Program-made: the position numbers and the translations under genes
Part shown: piece after piece, positions 62,530 through 64,000 of the stretch
How the letters are laid out: each line of letters begins with the position of its first letter
Numbering within the stretch: position 1 is the first letter of the stretch
Assembly: GCF_006716425.1 (NCBI RefSeq)
Contig: NZ_VFOZ01000001.1
Coordinates: 2,666,001 to 2,730,000, forward strand
Origin: Actinoallomurus bryophytorum
GTDB taxonomy: Bacteria > Actinomycetota > Actinomycetes > Streptosporangiales > Streptosporangiaceae
Direction of reading: 5' to 3'
Length of the DNA stretch: 64,000 bases
The notes under the pieces: model-generated
What the model was told of the DNA's origin: nothing
What the model saw: only the letters and a program-made list of their open reading frames with translations
The model's database searches: none

Positions 62530-64000
62530 CCCGGCCGGGCCTGCGCCTGCTCGTAGCGCAGCTGCGTCCCCATCGCCGGCCGTTCGCCGCGCTGTGCGGG
62601 CTGTCGCTGCTGCTGGCCGTGCCCACCGCCTCGTCCGGCTACCTCATCGGCCGTGCCCTCGACGACGGCTTCCTCACCCACCGGCCGGACGCGGGCATGT
62701 TCTGGCTCACCGTTCTCGCCGAGGTCGGCCTCGTCTCGGCGATCCTGTCCAGGGCACTGTTCCGCCCGCTCACGCGAATCGTGGAGCCACTACGCGACCA
62801 GCTCGTCACGGCGACGGTCACCGCGGGACTCGGCCGCGGCCTGGATGAGGACTCCGCGACCCCCGCCACCGACACCCTCCACGCGACCGAATGGGCCGAG
62901 ACGATCCGCCGTACGGTCGGGGCGATCTTGCGCAACCTCCACCTGACGGTCTCGATGGCGATCGGCGCGCTCGCCGGCCTGGCCACGCTCGATCCCCTCG
63001 CCGCCCTGATCGTCGCGCCGTGCATGCTCGCCGCTCTCGCCGCCAACTGGGCATTGGTCCGCCCGGCCCTCGACCGGCAACGCCGGCAGATCCTCGCCGA
63101 GGAGGAACTCGCCGAACGCGTCTCCCTGGTATTCGGCGCGCGGCGCGACATCCTCGCCTGCACCGCCGAGGAGGCCGCCATCGACACGGTCGCCGCCGCC
63201 GTGCGTACGGCGAGCGACACGAGCGTCGTCAACGCCCGGATGGGAATCCTGCGATCGCTCACGATCAGCATCGGCGTCGAGGCGGGCCTGCTGTCGCTGC
63301 TCTTCCTGGCCCCATGGCTCATCGCCACCGGCCGGCTCTCCGGCGGCGAGATCGTCGGCGCGGCGTTCTACGTGACGATGGCTCTCGGCCCGGCGCTGCG
63401 GTTCTTCGTCATCGGCGGCGGCGGCTGGTTCGTCTCCCTGCTAGGACTGTTCGGCCGGCTCGAGGAGGTCCTGCCGGACACGTACGACCCGGGCTCGAAG
63501 CCGTCAGGCACGCCCGCACCGCCACCACGACCCGATGTGACGGTCGACGATGTCACTTTCGCCTACTCCCCCGAGGCCGCGCCGGTGCTCGAGGGTGTGA
63601 GCGCCGAGATCCCGTACGGTCTCCACCTGGCCGTGGTCGGTCCGAGCGGATCCGGCAAGTCGACGCTCGCCACCCTCCTGTGCGGCCTGCGCCCCCCGGG
63701 CCACGGCCGCGTGGAGGTGGCGGGCTTCGACATCGCCGGCGTCCTGGAGAGACAGCGGCACCGGCTCGTGTCGCTCATCCCGCAGGAGGCCTACGTCTTC
63801 GCCGGGACGCTGCGGGAGAACCTCGCCTACCTGGCACCGGAGACGACGGACCACGTACTCCTCGACACCGCCGCGGCGTTCGGCCTGGACGCCATCGTCT
63901 CCCGGCTCGGCGGCCTCGACGCGGTCCTGCCGCCCGGGGGCGCCGGCCTGTCCGCTGGAGAACGACAGCTCGTCGCGCTCGTCCGTACGTACCTGTCCCC
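62526..64000 (+). CDS. ABC exporter half-transporter 2, cut by the window end
   Basis: The frame starts at a GTG overlapping the previous stop (GTGA) and is open at base 64000. It has a membrane domain and an ATPase with Walker A VVGPSGSGKSTLATL, Q-loop SLIPQEAYVF and signature LSAGERQLVALVR. Walker B lies beyond the window. The two half-transporters probably form a heterodimer that exports the lanthipeptides. Confidence 0.9.
   Translation, partial: MTRPGLRLLVAQLRPHRRPFAALCGLSLLLAVPTASSGYLIGRALDDGFLTHRPDAGMFWLTVLAEVGLVSAILSRALFRPLTRIVEPLRDQLVTATVTAGLGRGLDEDSATPATDTLHATEWAETIRRTVGAILRNLHLTVSMAIGALAGLATLDPLAALIVAPCMLAALAANWALVRPALDRQRRQILAEEELAERVSLVFGARRDILACTAEEAAIDTVAAAVRTASDTSVVNARMGILRSLTISIGVEAGLLSLLFLAPWLIATGRLSGGEIVGAAFYVTMALGPALRFFVIGGGGWFVSLLGLFGRLEEVLPDTYDPGSKPSGTPAPPPRPDVTVDDVTFAYSPEAAPVLEGVSAEIPYGLHLAVVGPSGSGKSTLATLLCGLRPPGHGRVEVAGFDIAGVLERQRHRLVSLIPQEAYVFAGTLRENLAYLAPETTDHVLLDTAAAFGLDAIVSRLGGLDAVLPPGGAGLSAGERQLVALVRTYLS

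Noticed and set aside
1-64000. CRISPR arrays
   Set aside because: No set of regularly spaced short direct repeats was seen. The periodic repeats near the start encode chaplin domains.

Overview
The window is high-GC DNA from a filamentous actinomycete. A chaplin gene, DUF2637 and DUF397/DUF5753 proteins, a large LuxR-type (LAL) regulator, AfsR-like NB-ARC regulators and a lanthipeptide cluster all fit that. A Thermomonosporaceae/Streptosporangiales-like host is my guess; no single marker proves it.

Layout. (1) 1-4041: chromosomal backbone with a secreted six-domain chaplin, a small secreted protein and an M20 peptidase. (2) 4042-41078: a genomic island of about 37 kb at tRNA-Leu(GAG). The 3' end of the tRNA recurs at about 22976 and 41026, and the island splits into two tandem units of about 18-19 kb. 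Each unit begins with an att-like arm and a serine recombinase (intact in unit 1, decayed in unit 2) and ends with a DUF2637 membrane-protein gene (intact in unit 1, remnant in unit 2). (3) 41079-55887: ordinary chromosome with degraded genes, then a row of small oxidoreductase, esterase and cupin genes, a LAL regulator, a TetR/epimerase pair, MFS and APC transporters, and an ABM-truncated hemoglobin fusion. (4) 56053-64000: a lanthipeptide cluster of a LanL-type synthetase, an S9 peptidase, two near-identical precursor peptides and two ABC transporters, the last cut by the window edge.

The island looks like a defence island. Unit 1 carries a complete Wadjet system (JetABCD), the tail of an SMC/SbcC-like ATPase beside a frameshifted IS256 element, a GNAT protein, an AlbA-type protein and a STAND ATPase with TPRs coupled to a small partner. 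Unit 2 carries a TIR-NB-ARC-TPR protein, a broken second TIR gene and the most unusual locus in the window.

That locus (28760-37777, all minus strand) consists of an XRE-NB-ARC-TPR protein, a 2OG-Fe(II) oxygenase-like protein, a Gfo/Idh/MocA oxidoreductase, a SIR2-phosphoribosyltransferase-cupin fusion, an AroE-like dehydrogenase, an RpiB-like isomerase and a membrane-anchored macro-domain protein. Several start/stop codons overlap. I infer either an NAD/ribose-derived signalling or immunity system with a membrane macro-domain effector, or a pathway making a modified ribose nucleotide. I know of no described system with this composition, but I could not search.
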